A stretch of 64,000 nucleotides of DNA, taken from assembly GCA_037903355.1 (NCBI GenBank), contig JBAJFE010000038.1, forward strand, positions 620,001 through 684,000, written 5' to 3'. The DNA comes from Trichuris trichiura (taxonomy: Eukaryota; Nematoda; Enoplea; Trichinellida; Trichuridae). Both the position numbers and the translations under genes were made by a program. Positions 10,860-23,844 of the stretch are shown in pieces; within the stretch, counting starts at the first letter, position 1, and every line of letters starts with the position of its first letter. The notes beneath the pieces are model-generated. The model had not been told where the DNA came from. It ran no database searches and saw only the letters and a program-made list of their open reading frames with translations.

Positions 10860-11924
10860 GTATTACTTTGATTGCGTGAGTACGTAGTCCTGACTCGAAA
10901 ATTAGTTTTAGTCATATTCTCTTAGCACTTCGTAGTTTCACAGGTTTTACGGAAAGTAATGCTTTCTTGTTTAATGGTCTATTCGCGACGCAGCTATCAA
11001 TACCGACCTTGCGATTTAATACATACGACTGGACAAGATCAGTTCGGAAAGCTAAGTAGCAACTAAACGATTAAACAAGAATAAGCTGTTTCTGCGTCAA
11101 AATTAAGAAGCTTTGTACGCTCGTAAAAATAGTCTGTTTCTTCAGTGTCATTTGCAATTTTCAAACCTAGAAAACTTACACTACGATTTTGTATGCAGGT
11201 AGAAATTACGATTTCTGTTGTTAGCACTGGCGGCATTTTACAATATTCTGGAACGGCAAAAATAAAGTACTGAACTATTGGCAGTACGCTTTCCGTTCTA
11301 GGGTCTACTTAAAGTTAGCGTAACAGGAGCGTATTACGATTTTCAAAACATTTCTATTGCGCTGGTAACCTGACTGTTACAGAGGGAATTGGCAATCGTC
11401 CTCTCTTATTCAGATTGGTTAGTACGTTGTATTGTTTGTTTCTCGTTTTTCTATTTGCGGCGGCATATCATGGAACTATATTTGCGCAGTGTGATTTGAT
11501 AGATTGTTCTCGTAGTTGTTTCCGTCCTATTTCGCTTGTTTTGCTGGACTTTAGTTAGTTAAAGAGCGCGTGGGAGATAGCTTTCCATTTTTAAGTGCTT
11601 ATCAATTGCAGTGCTTTCAAACTGGTGCAGCAGAATACTGCTGTCACCATACAGCAAAGTTCAAACAATTATTTAGGCGCAACGCGGGGGCTTCACCGGT
11701 AATTTCCCAATGTCGTCACGTCTTACTGCATCGCTGTTGACTAATAAGCTAAATTGCTGCTTCAAGCCTCGGAGATGTTCATCTGCCTTTAACTATTCGG
11801 TTGTGTAGTGAGGCATTTCCTGTCAGACTTAAATCAAAGGTATCGGAAGAAGAGGCTTCTGGTAACAGGCTTAGTTTTTTTTCAAAACTGATTTTTAATC
11901 TACCGCTTTTGCCCGTATTGTTCT
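10860..11924. other. No recognised gene
   Basis: AT-rich; no protein-like open frame or repeat structure was recognised. Confidence 0.55.
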
Positions 11925-12397
11925 TCAGTAAATAAACTTCCAAATGCCCTACGAGCGAATGGATAAGCAAATTAGGGTCTTTCACCAGTCTCACCCCCAA
12001 CGTCATACTGTAGATTTGTCTGCCAACTTGTCCTGCCTTAAGCCTGAGCCTAAGCCTAAATATAAGGTTTATGTCTTGGCTTAGATTTGGATAAGGGCAA
12101 AAACGGATGATTGGCATGCTCTCCAATAAAGGCGCCACAAGTTAAAGTCACGCTTGCCAGAAAGGAACCTGCATTTCTCAGACGGGGGCGGCTGAGAGAC
12201 AAGATCCACAAATTGTAGGGGAAGGTACAAGAAAATAATACCGTACGTTTCGGGACTGCTCTTGCTCTGTCGTCAGCGATATCAGGGAAACGAAACAAGA
12301 GCAGTTTCAAAAAGTACGATGTTATTGTCTTGTACTTTCTCTTACAATTTGTTCATCCGTCCGCTCGTAGGGCTTTTGAAATTTACTTATTGACAGA
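11925..12397. repeat. Foldback element interrupted by a family A MITE
   Basis: If 11974-12214 is removed, the remaining sequence forms one continuous hairpin. The left arm contains GCCCTACGAGCGAATGGAT then GTACAAGAAAATAAT. The right arm, to about 12397, is its diverged reverse complement, including ATCCGTCCGCTCGTAGGGC. The loop region contains CTGTCGTCAGCGA, the family B internal module. Part of the same arm sequence (CTACCAACGGATGGATGAG) appears in the copies at 50912 and 56519. On the left an outside sequence resembles the family B tail in inverse orientation, but no clear target duplication was found. Confidence 0.75.
11974..12208 (-). mobile_element. MITE family A, copy 2, inserted in a foldback element
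   Basis: Homologous in inverse orientation to the copies at 3706 and 55804. Its ends are GACAAGATCC on the right and a diverged partner on the left. CAAATT flanks both sides (11968-11973 and 12209-12214), the visible part of a target duplication. The core here is GCCTGAGCCTAAGCC, again resembling telomere hexamers. The insertion splits a foldback arm cleanly, so it came after the foldback element. Confidence 0.8.
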
Positions 12398-13561
12398 CAA
12401 AACGAGCCAAAGTCGCGAACTGAATATCATTTATAAATCAAAGGTTACGGTAAATGACTGTTTCATCAGTTCTAGTTTACTGCTCAATTGTTGTGGCTGT
12501 TTCTTTGTGAGCATAATATGACAATAAGACTTTTTGTTTTAAGCCAAGTGATTGATTATCTTTTCATTTGGCACCACCTTTTTTGATGTAAGCGAAGTTC
12601 GACTGCTGAAGCGAGTGCAGGTAAGTGATAATTTGCAGCTTTCGTATGCACCAATTTCGCATACGCCTTACTAAGTACTCTTCCGACCTGCTTGCACGTC
12701 AATTTCTTGTGAGCGAAGCTTGGTTCTTGACGTCAGCGTCCGCGTCTTTTCACAATGCGCTGAATTACCGGAATTTAGATTAGAAAGCAAGTCTTAAACA
12801 GTACTTCCTACGAGGGATGGAAGAGAACAAATCATAATATTTAAGAGGATGCATACGTTTATATCGGAGAATCCATAACTCTATAGCGTGTAAATAGAAG
12901 TTTGGTTTGGTAGAAACCCGTATGATTTAAAGAAGTAGCGAACGATTTGTTGGACAAAAGTTGCCTTCGTGTATGTCATGTAGAATTAGGCGCATGTGCA
13001 CAAAATGTTTTGAGATCAATTATTTTTCTGTTGACTAGTTTTTTTTCTATCCATGTTTAAGCAAAACCAGTTTTTCGCAATGCGACTACTCCATTCCTAC
13101 CGACGGAAGATACCTTTAGAAGGTTTGTAGTGCATTTATTTATGAGGAGCAGATAAGGCTGCTCACTGAAATGACTCTGGTAGCAATCTTCACTCTTTTA
13201 GCTGCAAGTTTTAATTCTAGAGATAAAATTGTAGTCGCAGTTCTTCCAATGGTCTGCTTGGGAAACCAAATTGATGTTCTAAAAGTTGTTTTGTCTTTGC
13301 TCAAACCAGCGTGACATTCTTGCCTGAACTTGTCATTTTTTCCTAGGAAGTCAGAAAGCGCTGCTTCTGTGGGTGGAATACAGAGGATAGCAGTACGCAA
13401 CGGTCGATATCTTAGGGTAAAAAGTGCTTGTTTGTGCAGCTGGGTGCAGCCTGGCTGTTTCGCATCGATTTTCTTCAGTAGTGCTTCTTCCATTTGCTTT
13501 TCTCCTTCTCTTTCCACTGTCTGTTCATTTTAATCCGTGCTTAATCACTTTCCATTTTTAG
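12398..13561. other. No recognised gene; a possible 5' splice site near 12620
   Basis: A strong donor-like GTGCAG/GTAAGT occurs near 12618 and could end a non-coding first exon of the downstream plus-strand gene. An open frame at 13140-13517 (-) has no family resemblance and is not called. Confidence 0.35.
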
Positions 13562-13674
13562 GCGCGTCAGCTGCGTTGGATAGATCTGTATGGTCAAAAA
13601 CTATGAGCATGGGTTTTCGTTCGACTTCTGAAGGCTGTATAGCCGACGAATCTCCTGTCATTGAAGCAGAGGAG
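13562..13674 (+). CDS. Candidate upstream exon of the TMCC-family gene
   Basis: A 113-nt open segment bounded by a good acceptor (CATTTTTAG at 13561) and a donor (GAG/GTAAAA at 13675). It encodes an acidic, serine-rich peptide that includes SKTMSMGFRSTSEG and ends VIEAEE. Its phase fits the TMCC exon that can begin at 18912, and a low-complexity N-terminus would suit that family. Against the link, the joining intron would be more than 5 kb, far longer than others here, and would contain the neuropeptide-like gene on the same strand. It may instead belong to another transcript. Confidence 0.35.
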
Positions 13675-16600
13675 GTAAAAAAAACTTATTTTTCTTAAAT
13701 TTATCTTCCGTCATTCTGGAAATTGTTTCTAGTAGACTTCTTATTATGTGCCTTGATACTTGCCTCACAATCACCGCCTTTGTAACGGGAGAGTGTAAAT
13801 ATGAAGTACATTTTCGCGAATATTCTTCCCTTTAGAGAATGTCGTCTCAACGACGATAAAAGCAGTGCTTTATTCGCATAGCAAGGCAAAAATTGTGGTG
13901 AAGCTTTCGGCTGGGCCTTGGATTGCCATCAGCGCGAACTTTTCTGTTAGTCGACTTGGAAGTTTCGCCGCATTTTTTACCTTGTTAGATGAAGATTTTG
14001 CTTTGCTTTTTTAATCCTTGACAAGACTTCCCCGAACGGGAAGAGCATCCGTGAAAATTTACTTGATAATCATTTCACGCTTTTGTAATAGGTTCTAAGA
14101 TAAAATTTCCTAAATGTAAGAGAAGTGGATTGCAGCAGAAACTTTTTGGGCAACTTAAGGTGTCAGTAAAAGCGTTCATGTTTTTTACTTTTAGCAGACT
14201 TCTAATTTACGCGATTATATTCGTAAGGTCCCTCGCAAGAATGCTACGCAGACATCCATTTTCAATAAATTCAGGAGACTTAGTTGAAAGAGTTAGAAGC
14301 TGAGCTCTTTGACTTAAGATGCGGTCGTTGAGGTTTTAGATGCAGGCTTACATGTTTGCATTCAAGAAATTATAAAATATTTGTGGTATCCGTAAGCTGA
14401 GAATAAGGTGATATTTCTCGTTCTCACTTTCGGACACCGGTGATATGTAACGTTCATTCTTGAAGCACCGGTCATTGAATCACAACACAAGAGCTCTGTC
14501 GCTTTCACTCGTAATTGTCCATTCGGACGTTTTTTGCATTCAGCGAGGTCAAACTCTTTTATGCATCGTGAAGGTTAGGTATTTTGCCTCCGTAAGGTTT
14601 TATTATAGGGACTGTGTTAATTGGAAAGCAGGAAATAATTTCTACTAGTGGCAGCAATTCGCGAAGTTTGAACATTTCTTCAATTAAAAGTAAAATTTAT
14701 GCAAGTTTATGTGATGTCAATTGTAAGTTTGTTTATCGTAATTTGTTGGCCTGATAAAGCCGTGTCGTATAAGTTTTAACTGCAATTGCAGGAGCATAAA
14801 CTAGTTGCTGATCCAATGGAAGGTTGACTTCATTTGAATTTTTAATTTGCCGCTTTGACTTATTGCTCACGGTAATACTTTTCTAAGCATTTCCATGGCG
14901 CTTCCGTTTTGAAACTGACAGAGCAAAAGTGAACTGCAAATAACGTTTTGACTGTTCTGTTTTACCGATCGAGAAGAATTGGTTGTTCGCTGGTTTGTTT
15001 TAGTCATAGGGCAATTGTAGAGTTTTCCAACCAGGATGTATAAGTGCAGGTGGTGACGTGCTTTTTTTTCAAGACAAACAGTTATGGTCAGAAATGATCG
15101 TTCCGAAACGTTTTACTGACGTGTGGATGTGACATTTGCTCGTTTCTTGTCCGCTGCTAATGTGGTTTGCTAAGTAAATGTATGAATAGTCGTTTGATGG
15201 GGTAACATTACTAAACCTTTCGGGAATTTCGAAAATGGGCGAATTTTGGACGACAACTAACAAAAGCTTACATAAATACACGTCTACATTTTATAATGAT
15301 AATAATAGTAAATTCGATGTAAATAGGCAGAGCAAGTAAAAAATTATTTTTATGAAATTATCTCTATTTGTTATTACTCTCAACAAATTAATGCTAAAAA
15401 TAATATATGCAACTCGCTGGTCACGAAAAAGTTGGCGGACTACACCAGCGGTATCGGCGAATTTCAGGGAAAATGCGCGAGTCTGTGAAGTTGCGGATTC
15501 AGAAGCGCGAATTTTCAAAGTAATACTCTGTAATCATCACGGAAATGGTCAATGCGCAAGATTCTTTTATGCTGTGAAAAGTATACTGGTTTTGCGTGGA
15601 TCGATTTTAAATGTTCCCGTTAAGATGTAATTTTGCCCTGTAGCGTGTAGTTCACTATAGTGTGTTAAGTTTTATTTACTTTAATTAGAAGCCTAAATAG
15701 TTAAAGCGGTTGAAACCTGAAGTATAATCAATAATTCCTTCGCTTGCGGATTCCTAATGAAAATTTCTCCTGCTAAGAATTCTCCTGTTCGATTAGGTTT
15801 TATCCCATTAGACGAATAAGTGACTGATACAATTAATGATAGTTGGATAGATGTAGGAAGACTAATAGATAATTGTAACAATAGTGGTTTGATAGCCATA
15901 GCTATTGGGGCTTTGTTTGTTGCCGTTGGTGAAAGGAATTGTGATTCCGTATGATAATGTGTACCTTCTTATCCTTTCTGATTCTTTAGTTACGTCATTG
16001 CTGTAGCCCAAAACTTTTTTTTTATACCCGCGCATTTAATAGCCTTAAAATCGCTGTGATTCAAAGTATTTGACTCAATGAAAACTGGAGCAATATACGC
16101 TTAGCGACGAAACAACCTTTGCTTTATTCCACTTTATGTTCCTTATGTTTTTCATGGTTTTATTTGCATCCGGCTGCGCATAGTTTATTCAACAAGTAAA
16201 GGGCTTTAGATGAACTTTTGGTTTCTTCAATAACGTTAGAAAAAATTTACTCTCAATTTTCATTTAAAATTTAGCTCAGCTTAGCAATGGGGTGATGGTA
16301 AATGCAACTGCCTTTTAACTAGTAAAACAAGTTTTTACTGCTCTTTCTCTACTGCTGTTGTTCCGCGAATAATGGAATAGGTTTGTTGAGCGGACTATAT
16401 TACCACTATATTGATAATTGACTGATCCTTCTGCTGTACAGAGGATTTTATTCTGTACTCCATTCGAAAGTTGCGAATGTTTGATAGCAACCAGGTTAGT
16501 TTAACATTGTGTGGGTTTACAAATAGCAAAAAGAAGGTTGCTTTGATAGGAACAGTTGATCTGATGTTTGTTCGAATTGCACAGGTGTGCCAGCATGATT

Positions 16601-17497
16601 CACTGCAGTTGATATGCGTAGGTCAAGTGACTTCTGGTGTAGCTAGCGGCGGCCATACACCTTTTCATCTTGACCGATGATATTGCTGCTGGGAATTTAA
16701 GAAGCTTCGTTTTTCTCCTTTATTATTAAAAGTTATTGGAATATTCGCACGAAGAGAATGGTTCTTACATTTTTCATTTTTGGCCGTAGTTTCTGCCGAA
16801 GCAGAAAAAGTCCCCTTCCTTACTCGATTGCATTTTTGGCTGCTTGCCATCAGGGAACTTTGTAGCAAATAAGAATTACCGAATTGTCGCGAATGGTTTT
16901 GCGAACAGAATCTTGAATGTTGAGAAACTGCGTAGGATTCTTATTAGTGCATATATTTGGCGGTAGAACAATCAGGCAGGCTATGGATTATAGGTCGCGC
17001 TAACTCACCCCGTTTACTGTCCGAATCAGCGTGACTGCATAAACCACACGTAGATTACTTGCTCGATTTCTTCATTCGGAAATTTGTCCCGTAATCTTAA
17101 GTTCCAGGTCCCAACTTTCGTAAACTAAGCGCGTGGAAAAACTTAGTGAAGTTTTTTTCTTATTTTTGATAAAAATTACCGTTGAAAATCCGATTGCTGA
17201 TTGTTCGGCAAGAAGGCGACTTCATTCACCTTTTCTTAAAGTCATTATTAGCTTTGTCATTTCTTTGAACGAGTGTATCTCACGTTCTTTCTTTGTCAAT
17301 TTATCTAGCAAGAGATATTGTACCCCAGCTTTAACATAACAGGTTCAAGCGGAAAATAACAGAGTTACGAAACTAAGAATTGGAGTAAAGTAAAGGAACC
17401 AGCAAAACTTGCAGTGGTAGAGGAAAGCAAGCTGTTGCGCTTTTCAGGGGCTTAGCGAGTTCACTGTGCTGCAGCGATAGTTTCTTTCATCTACAGA
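13675..17497. other. No recognised gene
   Basis: Either intergenic or a long first intron. Short open frames (15291-15630, 16471-16680) lack protein-like composition or splice context. Confidence 0.5.
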
Positions 17498-17752
17498 ATG
17501 CACTTTCATTTGCAGACTCAGATTATGCTTCTTTTACATTGTTGCTTTCTGATATTAACCAAAATAAACGCCCTGCAAAGGCTCAGCCCCTTTTGGTTGA
17601 TTTCAAAAACCAATAACGAGCAAAAAAAACGTACCACTTCTGCAAATGAATATCTCTGGACCAGTCAAGAAATCCCCCATTTTTATGGTCAAAATGTACC
17701 TTTAGGAAAGCGGCTATATGACGTTCCGAAAATGAACAAGCCAGTGTTTTAA
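17498..17752 (+). CDS. Candidate neuropeptide / small secreted peptide precursor
   Basis: An 84-residue intact frame. After a short N-terminus, residues 10-20 are strongly hydrophobic (MLLLHCCFLIL) and read as a signal peptide with a likely cleavage after INA. The rest has the layout of a neuropeptide precursor: a KKR dibasic site at about 47-49, then a 27-residue segment with EYLWTSQEIPHFYGQ that ends VPLGKR. The glycine before a dibasic site is the standard signal for C-terminal amidation. A 12-residue peptide ending MNKPVF follows. The ATG lies one base after a strong 3' splice signal (TTTCATCTACAG), suggesting trans-splicing or a spliced 5' UTR. I do not recognise the peptide family. A chance frame of this length is possible, but the signal peptide, amidation site and acceptor together argue for a real gene. 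Confidence 0.55.
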   Translation: MHFHLQTQIMLLLHCCFLILTKINALQRLSPFWLISKTNNEQKKRTTSANEYLWTSQEIPHFYGQNVPLGKRLYDVPKMNKPVF

Positions 17753-18911
17753 GGTTTTAATCGTTTCAAGGCAAACTTTAAAAGTCGGCAATTCCTATTC
17801 GGCCCGGATAGTCGAAAGTCCAAATGATGAAATCACTGGCGTGTTACTGAAAGTCTGGCATTTTGTTGTTTTTGCAGGAAGTCATTTTTCTTGTAAAGCA
17901 AATACTCATCCATGACTCAGGACCTCAGTTTTTGGAAAGCTTTGATTACTAGTGAAAGGATTAGAGCTTCCTTTTTTCTTTCTCTTCTTAACGGCTTTTT
18001 TTAAAATTGTTTCTTCTAAAAAATTTGCGCGGAATTTTTAGGAGAAACAAGGATTAGAACTTAAATTATTAGTGAAAGGATTATATCAGAAATGTTGTGT
18101 AGTTTAATAAAAGAAAACAATTTTGTGATTTATGCATCCCTGCATTTGAAATTCCCTATCGTTCACTGACTTCACGTGTTTGTTTTGTAAATGTGAAGTG
18201 ATATGTCGTTACACTTGATATCAACGTAAATTTATTCTCTGAGGCGAAAGCGAGCATGCATGATAAAACTGATCGACTTCATCTCATTTCTTCTACGGCT
18301 CAGACAGGTACTGGCATTGAATTAAGTAAGCTTTACTAGAATAAACAAATTTCTGAAGCTTTCGAAACTGTATTATCCAGTAAAGCCATTAGGGTTGTCT
18401 CCTGAAAGTTTTTTCGCAAAATCACACCGCTCTTCAAAGCGTAAGAAAGCAGGTCTTACATATGGTCTATCTGAAACGGTTTGGGCTATTTGATAATTAT
18501 AATTGTGCATAATTAATTGAGCAGCAAAAAACAGGCGTACTAGCGGACTGGTATTCGGAAGCGGACCGTTAGTGAACAGCTGTGAAAACCCGGCTATTCC
18601 TTTTTTTAATCAACAGTGACTCGAAGAATAGTTAGTTTTGATGAAATGACGCTTTTTTCCATTTTTCTTCCCCATCGACGCGTAGAGGTTTGCGTACATA
18701 TCTACCCAGCTCTTACCGCCACTGGATAACTTTTTTTATTTGTTCCATTGCATAACCTGTTTTTAGTTTTTTGTGCTGAAGCTGAAAATATTTCGTCTTC
18801 TGACATTAACACGCGTTGGTGATTGTAACTTTGTTGCGCACTGTGTTCTTTTGCCGATGGAGCTTTAGCGTCGTTATTACATAAAGTTTCATTAAGACTG
18901 AGGAAGCTCAG
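17753..18911. other. No recognised gene
   Basis: AT-rich with poly-T runs; presumably intergenic or the 3' part of a long intron upstream of the exon at 18912/18921. Confidence 0.5.
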
Positions 18912-18920
18912 TCCCAGTAT

Positions 18921-21866
18921 ATGGGCAGCCAGTCGAGTGATAATGACTCACACGCAGTAGAGCCAAACGATGAACAAGAACGACTGCTGCGCAAAATTGA
19001 AATCGTCGGTGAGAAGATAAAAGCTGCCGTAAAGGCGAAAGAAGGTATCGAGTTTCATTTGAAAAGATTATTCCTTCCTCATTAACCTTTTTACTATCAG
19101 CCGATGTGGACGAATTTCTGCGGATGTCCGCTAATCTGTCCGGGTACCCTCTCCACAGCCCTCAAGTGATGAGAATACGATTGATGTTCAATAAGAAAAA
19201 CAAGAAATCCACCCAACTCATAAATTCACTTCAAGTAGGTGACTAGGCTGCTTCATAGGGAGCGTAGGTCGCCTAATATTATTTTGTACTGTTTAACCCA
19301 ACCGAGTGGCATCTTTTTTTTTAAATTTTGTCAAAGCTGAAAAATTGTCTTGCATGCAGAAGTTACTGGTACGATTTCTTAAAGCCTTGGCAGCTGGTGG
19401 TTATCAATTTCTTGTTCATTTCTTTCAAAATTTTGAAATGGAATTCCGTTTGAAATGTATGTCTAATCACATTAATCGGTTAGTTGAACTCGATATTTTT
19501 TTTTACTGCATTTGCTGCTTTCTACTCTGTCTCAATTCGTCATCATTGAAATTTTAATTTTAGAAAAAGCTTCTGGCATATCAGAGTAGCCTTCAGGAAT
19601 TGGAGGAAAGCGGGTCTTTGCGAAGGGGGTTTACAGAGACGGTACTCAACAACGTTGGGCAAGGATTAAAGTATGGTATTTGTGCTTCCCACTTGTGGTC
19701 CTAACGTTGCATCACCTGCATTAGAGGAGTCGGCGTAAACCTAAAAGAAAGTCTTAGCGGATATACCGAGTAAGTACCGGAAACAGCTTCATTTTACCCA
19801 ATGGGAACTGCATTATTATTTCTTTAAGTAGTTATAGCTGAATTCTGTTTTATCTGTTACTGTTAAAAATAATTGTAATATCAACTTTGCAGGACTGTTT
19901 TCAAAAGATTGCTCTCTGATAGAAATAGTTCTATTTATTGTCGTCATGGCAAAGTTTTTGTAGGGCGGGACTCATTGATAATTAAGTTTTTACTCCAGAT
20001 CTTTCCGGTTTATTTGTGGCCATCATCACTGGTAAAAAATACTTTAAAATTTTGAGCTGAACTGAACGTGAACTGAAAATAATCTTGTTTCACTTATGGG
20101 ACCACTTTTTCGTGTATCTCAAGGTGAAACAATCACTGATTGTCATCTCTGAAGGTAAAGGCCAAACCACACCTCATGACAATGTTCTTATGCTCTGGGC
20201 TGCTCCAAGAGTACTTATGCTTCTGTCGCCTGCGTCGGAAGATGTTTTCCTGCGCAAGTCTACTCTATGTAGTTGAGCTTTACTGGGTGAAAATACGTTT
20301 TGTTGCAATACACGCTTCTTTTGAGCTCATTCTAAGTTGGCAAACAAGGTATTTTTGCTAAGGTATTCCGTGACATTCAGGCGACGAATACCTACACGAT
20401 CTGCCTACGCCACGAGGCGTCAAAGTCCTAGCATTCAGAAAAAACTTTTGGTTACTTTGCTGCGTCATGCGTTTGTTCTTTTCTTTATGCTAACCACACG
20501 GAAATAGATGTTCCGGTAAACTCTGTTGGTGCCCTTAAATCGCAGCATTCACAGTAATGCTTATGGATTAATGTAGATAAGTAATGCAGTCTGCAATCTT
20601 CAGCAATGTGTAACTGTTGAAGTTTGCATATCGTGTTGTTCCTAAGGTCTGTTATTAATGTTCCCAAAGATTTGACGAAGCGATTGCTGAGGTCTAAGTC
20701 TGGTAGCGCGGACAATTTACCTTTTTTATCAGGTTAGCCTTTTGGTTCCATCTTCTGTATCATTCAGTGTATGTCCGATGTTTTAGCAGGCGCAGCGAGT
20801 CATTCCTTTTCTCCCAAGTTCGTCGGGCCCGAAAGAAAGCAGTCGGTCTTTTATGTTTCACCCAAAATCGACAGGTTTTTTGTTACCTTATTGAGCAACT
20901 TTGAAAATAGGGCGTTGTATTAAGGCGGCAGCAGCAGGGTGAAACTAATGAGGAAAAAGTCCAATCCGGACAGCAGATGTCCGAAACTGAGCACGCCACT
21001 GAACTAGCTCAGGTTGCCTCCTTAACGGAAGAAGTTGGGCAACTCCGAAGTGACCACTGTGTGTTGTCCGAGAATGTTTCGTCTATTAGGGTAATTTGCG
21101 CGATTCACTTTAATGTTCATCATCGCCCCGTTTGTTGTAGAACCAAATGTTGCAAGAGTACAGTTACTTTCACGGGGCGTTACACGAAGAAAAATGCCGC
21201 TACCAGGTTATATCTTTAACGTGTTTGCGCGGTCTGAACACTTGTCATTGGATTTAGCGGTTAGAAGACCAATTGAATGACACGATAGAACTGCACCAGG
21301 CCGAAGTCTTGAATTTGAAACAGGAGATAGAGACTATGGAAGGTCGCCTGCGGTATCAATTCCGTGACCAGCTGCAGGACTTGCAAGATGTGATCGCTAG
21401 ATCACAGGATAAGGTTTTCAACTGCGGCTGAAAAATTTCCTAATGCTAAGAAGCTGCCTTCAGAATGAATCCATTGAGAAGGCTGTTAAAGATTTACAGC
21501 AGGCCGTTGGTTTAGAAAATTTGTCCAACGTGGACGCTGGTGGTCAGGCGCTGAGGGCTCTGCTTCTTTTCTTACAAATTATTATATTTTTGCTGTTTGC
21601 CATGTGGCAGGTAGTGTCTCCTTGCTTTCGAACCAGGTGCGTCTAATGCCTGCCTGCCTGGGAGAAGGCCGAAGCGTTAAACAATTTGCACTATAATTTT
21701 TATATTAGTGGAGCCGCTTTTCAGGACTCGCCTTGTTACCACAATTACGTCCGTCGTAGTTGGCATATTTGTTTTGAAAAACTGGGATGCTTTACAAGGA
21801 AAAGCCTACGTTTGGTTTCTGAACTCGTCCATTCAGAACGCCGAAGAAAACAGTTCACAAACGTAG
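18921..21866 (+). CDS. TMCC-family transmembrane and coiled-coil protein
   Basis: Ten exons join in phase: 18921-19044, 19101-19234, 19564-19670, 19725-19769, 20647-20732, 20790-20874, 20925-21090, 21258-21413, 21464-21636 and 21725-21866, giving 405 residues. The family order is clear: an N-terminal coiled coil (KKNKKSTQLINSLQKKLLAY), a conserved RSKSGSADN box matching the FGSADN motif of animal TMCC1-3, and a second coiled coil (LEDQLNDTIELHQAEV, then RYQFRDQLQDLQDVI). The C-terminus has two hydrophobic segments (LLLFLQIIIFLLFAM and TITSVVVGIFVL) ending KNWDAL. TMCC proteins are ER membrane proteins; human TMCC1 acts at ER contact sites on endosomes. Acceptor 20787 is an alternative for exon 6 and adds one residue. 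The first ATG of the first well-supported exon is used as start; an upstream exon (13562) may extend it. Confidence 0.9.
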
Positions 21867-23844
21867 AGCATCTTACTGCTACAATTCCATCGTTTTCATT
21901 TTAGTCGAAGGAGCTTTGTTTCTCTGCCTTTCAGTGTTTTATTCCGCTCGGTGCTACTACGTTGCCGATCTCGATCTTGCAGCTGCGCTGATACGTTTCT
22001 CTGCGTTTTCTTCGTATTACTTTTAAAGCTTTACAGTTGGTTTGCACACCGTTATCACTATTCATTTTAATCTACCTTTGATAAGCATTTTCATCTAGTT
22101 CGAGCTGTCTTTTGCGCTTTAAAAGTTTGAAGCGGACTGGAATTTAGGTAACACATTGCATTTTCATCTCTTCCTTCTGATATTTTGAAGAAGTTAGTTT
22201 TGCACCTCCAATCACTATAGAATCAGTTTATTATTAGCCTAAGTTGGGTTCACAGGTTAGTCCGAAAAGTTACATACTGTGGAACTTCCAAAGTTGACCA
22301 CCTTTCTATGTCGATCACCTCCCGAAGTTTACCGAATTTTGAAAAGTTGGTTGGTCCGCACGTAGATAAGCGCGAGGGCAACCTCTATATGTTGAGTGCC
22401 TTCGTAAGTGGGAAGCTGGCCGCTTCAGCCATGACGGCTATTATCGACCCAATGTTTGCTCTCCATAAGTTGACCACGTCGATTTTCTCTGTATCAGTGG
22501 CTAGGAGCTGCTAACCGTCGATGTTTGAATGTGCTATCTATTACTCAACGTAACGACGTTTTTCATTATCGTGCATTGATATTCCTGAGGAGAGAACCGG
22601 TACCGTCGCTTTGAAGATGCTTTTTTTTATCTTTGCCGGCGCAGCTTGCTCGTCTCCTTGTTTACAGGACCAACCTAGGCGTCGAGAGCATTGCCTATGC
22701 CGCGAAATATGACGAACCGAGCCAAACTGTATTCGTTCGTGTTGAGCTCAATTCTATTTGTTCGGTTTGCTGTACCCGTGCGGAAGGTGGCCCTTAACCT
22801 GTCTTGACGAGTAAAGATATTCCGGCGTACGCAGTAATAGCTACCAAGCGGGTTACTGTTGACCAATAAGAGCTGGGGAGGGGGGTGATGGCAACATTTA
22901 GGGGGCCATGGCGGGCAAAAAGTTGGGGAACACTGCTCTAAATCATGAAAAACTTTTAAGAGTCGGCATGACAGCAGTTCCTTGCCTCATAAAATTCCGT
23001 CAAAATCCTGTTGGAGGAGTGTGCTGGACGGGAGTGAGCTGTAACGGAGAGTAACACATTTACGATGGTCGTGACGTCCACACAAGAGCAGTGGTCGGTG
23101 ACTATGGGACCTGTCGAATCCCGAAAACTCTGCCACAGCTTTGACTAAAGTAATAAAGCGTAGGTTTAAACGTGATTGGTCTGTGAAGTTTACTACATTC
23201 AGGAAAACTACAGCGCGCGCCAGTTTTAGTGTGTTGCCCACTAGGTTTCCAGTTCAGATATGACACGCATAGCATGCAACTTTCTCTTAAGGAGGCATGT
23301 GCCCCCCTTACCTCAGAAGTGCCTCCTTGGCCATAAGCGGCCCCTTGGATTTAAAAAAACACCCCCTCTGAGGCACGTGCCCTATCTTGAGAATCACTGT
23401 CCTAGATCATTATTAATGACCACATTTTCTTGCGCACAAGCAATCTCCACAGAACATTGCAAACTGGAGTGACTTTTGAAAATAAAGCTTCAACAGCCCC
23501 TTCAAAAGAACTGTATATTTCACTGAAACGTATGACTTTACTTAGCTTTCGTAAAGACCATTTCATGACGGCTGCATGCAGTTTCAGCATAAAGCGCTTT
23601 GCAGTTGAAGGTGTAAGAGCAGGGAGAAAAGAGATTATGCTATTCGCTATAGGAATTTAAAACTAAAATTTTAACGAAGCAGCCTTACACGCCAGCGCAA
23701 CTAAATTTCTGCTCATTTTTTGCTTTAAAACGAAGTTGCTTGTTCAATCTTAACTTTAACATATGGAGAATAACTACTTTAAAATCGTGTACTGTTCGCA
23801 TATTAGTTCCTTATGCGGTTGGGTTTCTGCGTTGCGCGCGGCTG
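21867..23844. other. Intergenic, no gene; transposon-like remnants
   Basis: No coding exon recognised. 22905-22945 reads GTTGGGGAACACTG, and 23276-23400 has diverged inverted ends (CTTTCTCTTAAGGAGGCATG and CTTGAGAATCACTG) resembling worn hAT-type MITE termini, without a clear target duplication. Confidence 0.5.

Noticed and set aside
13140..13517. Open frame of 125 codons on the minus strand
   Set aside because: No recognisable motif, and a plus-strand frame of similar quality overlaps it; probably chance.
22308..22514. Open frame after the TMCC gene
   Set aside because: It has no homology or signals, and the TMCC stop at 21866 closes the family C-terminus.
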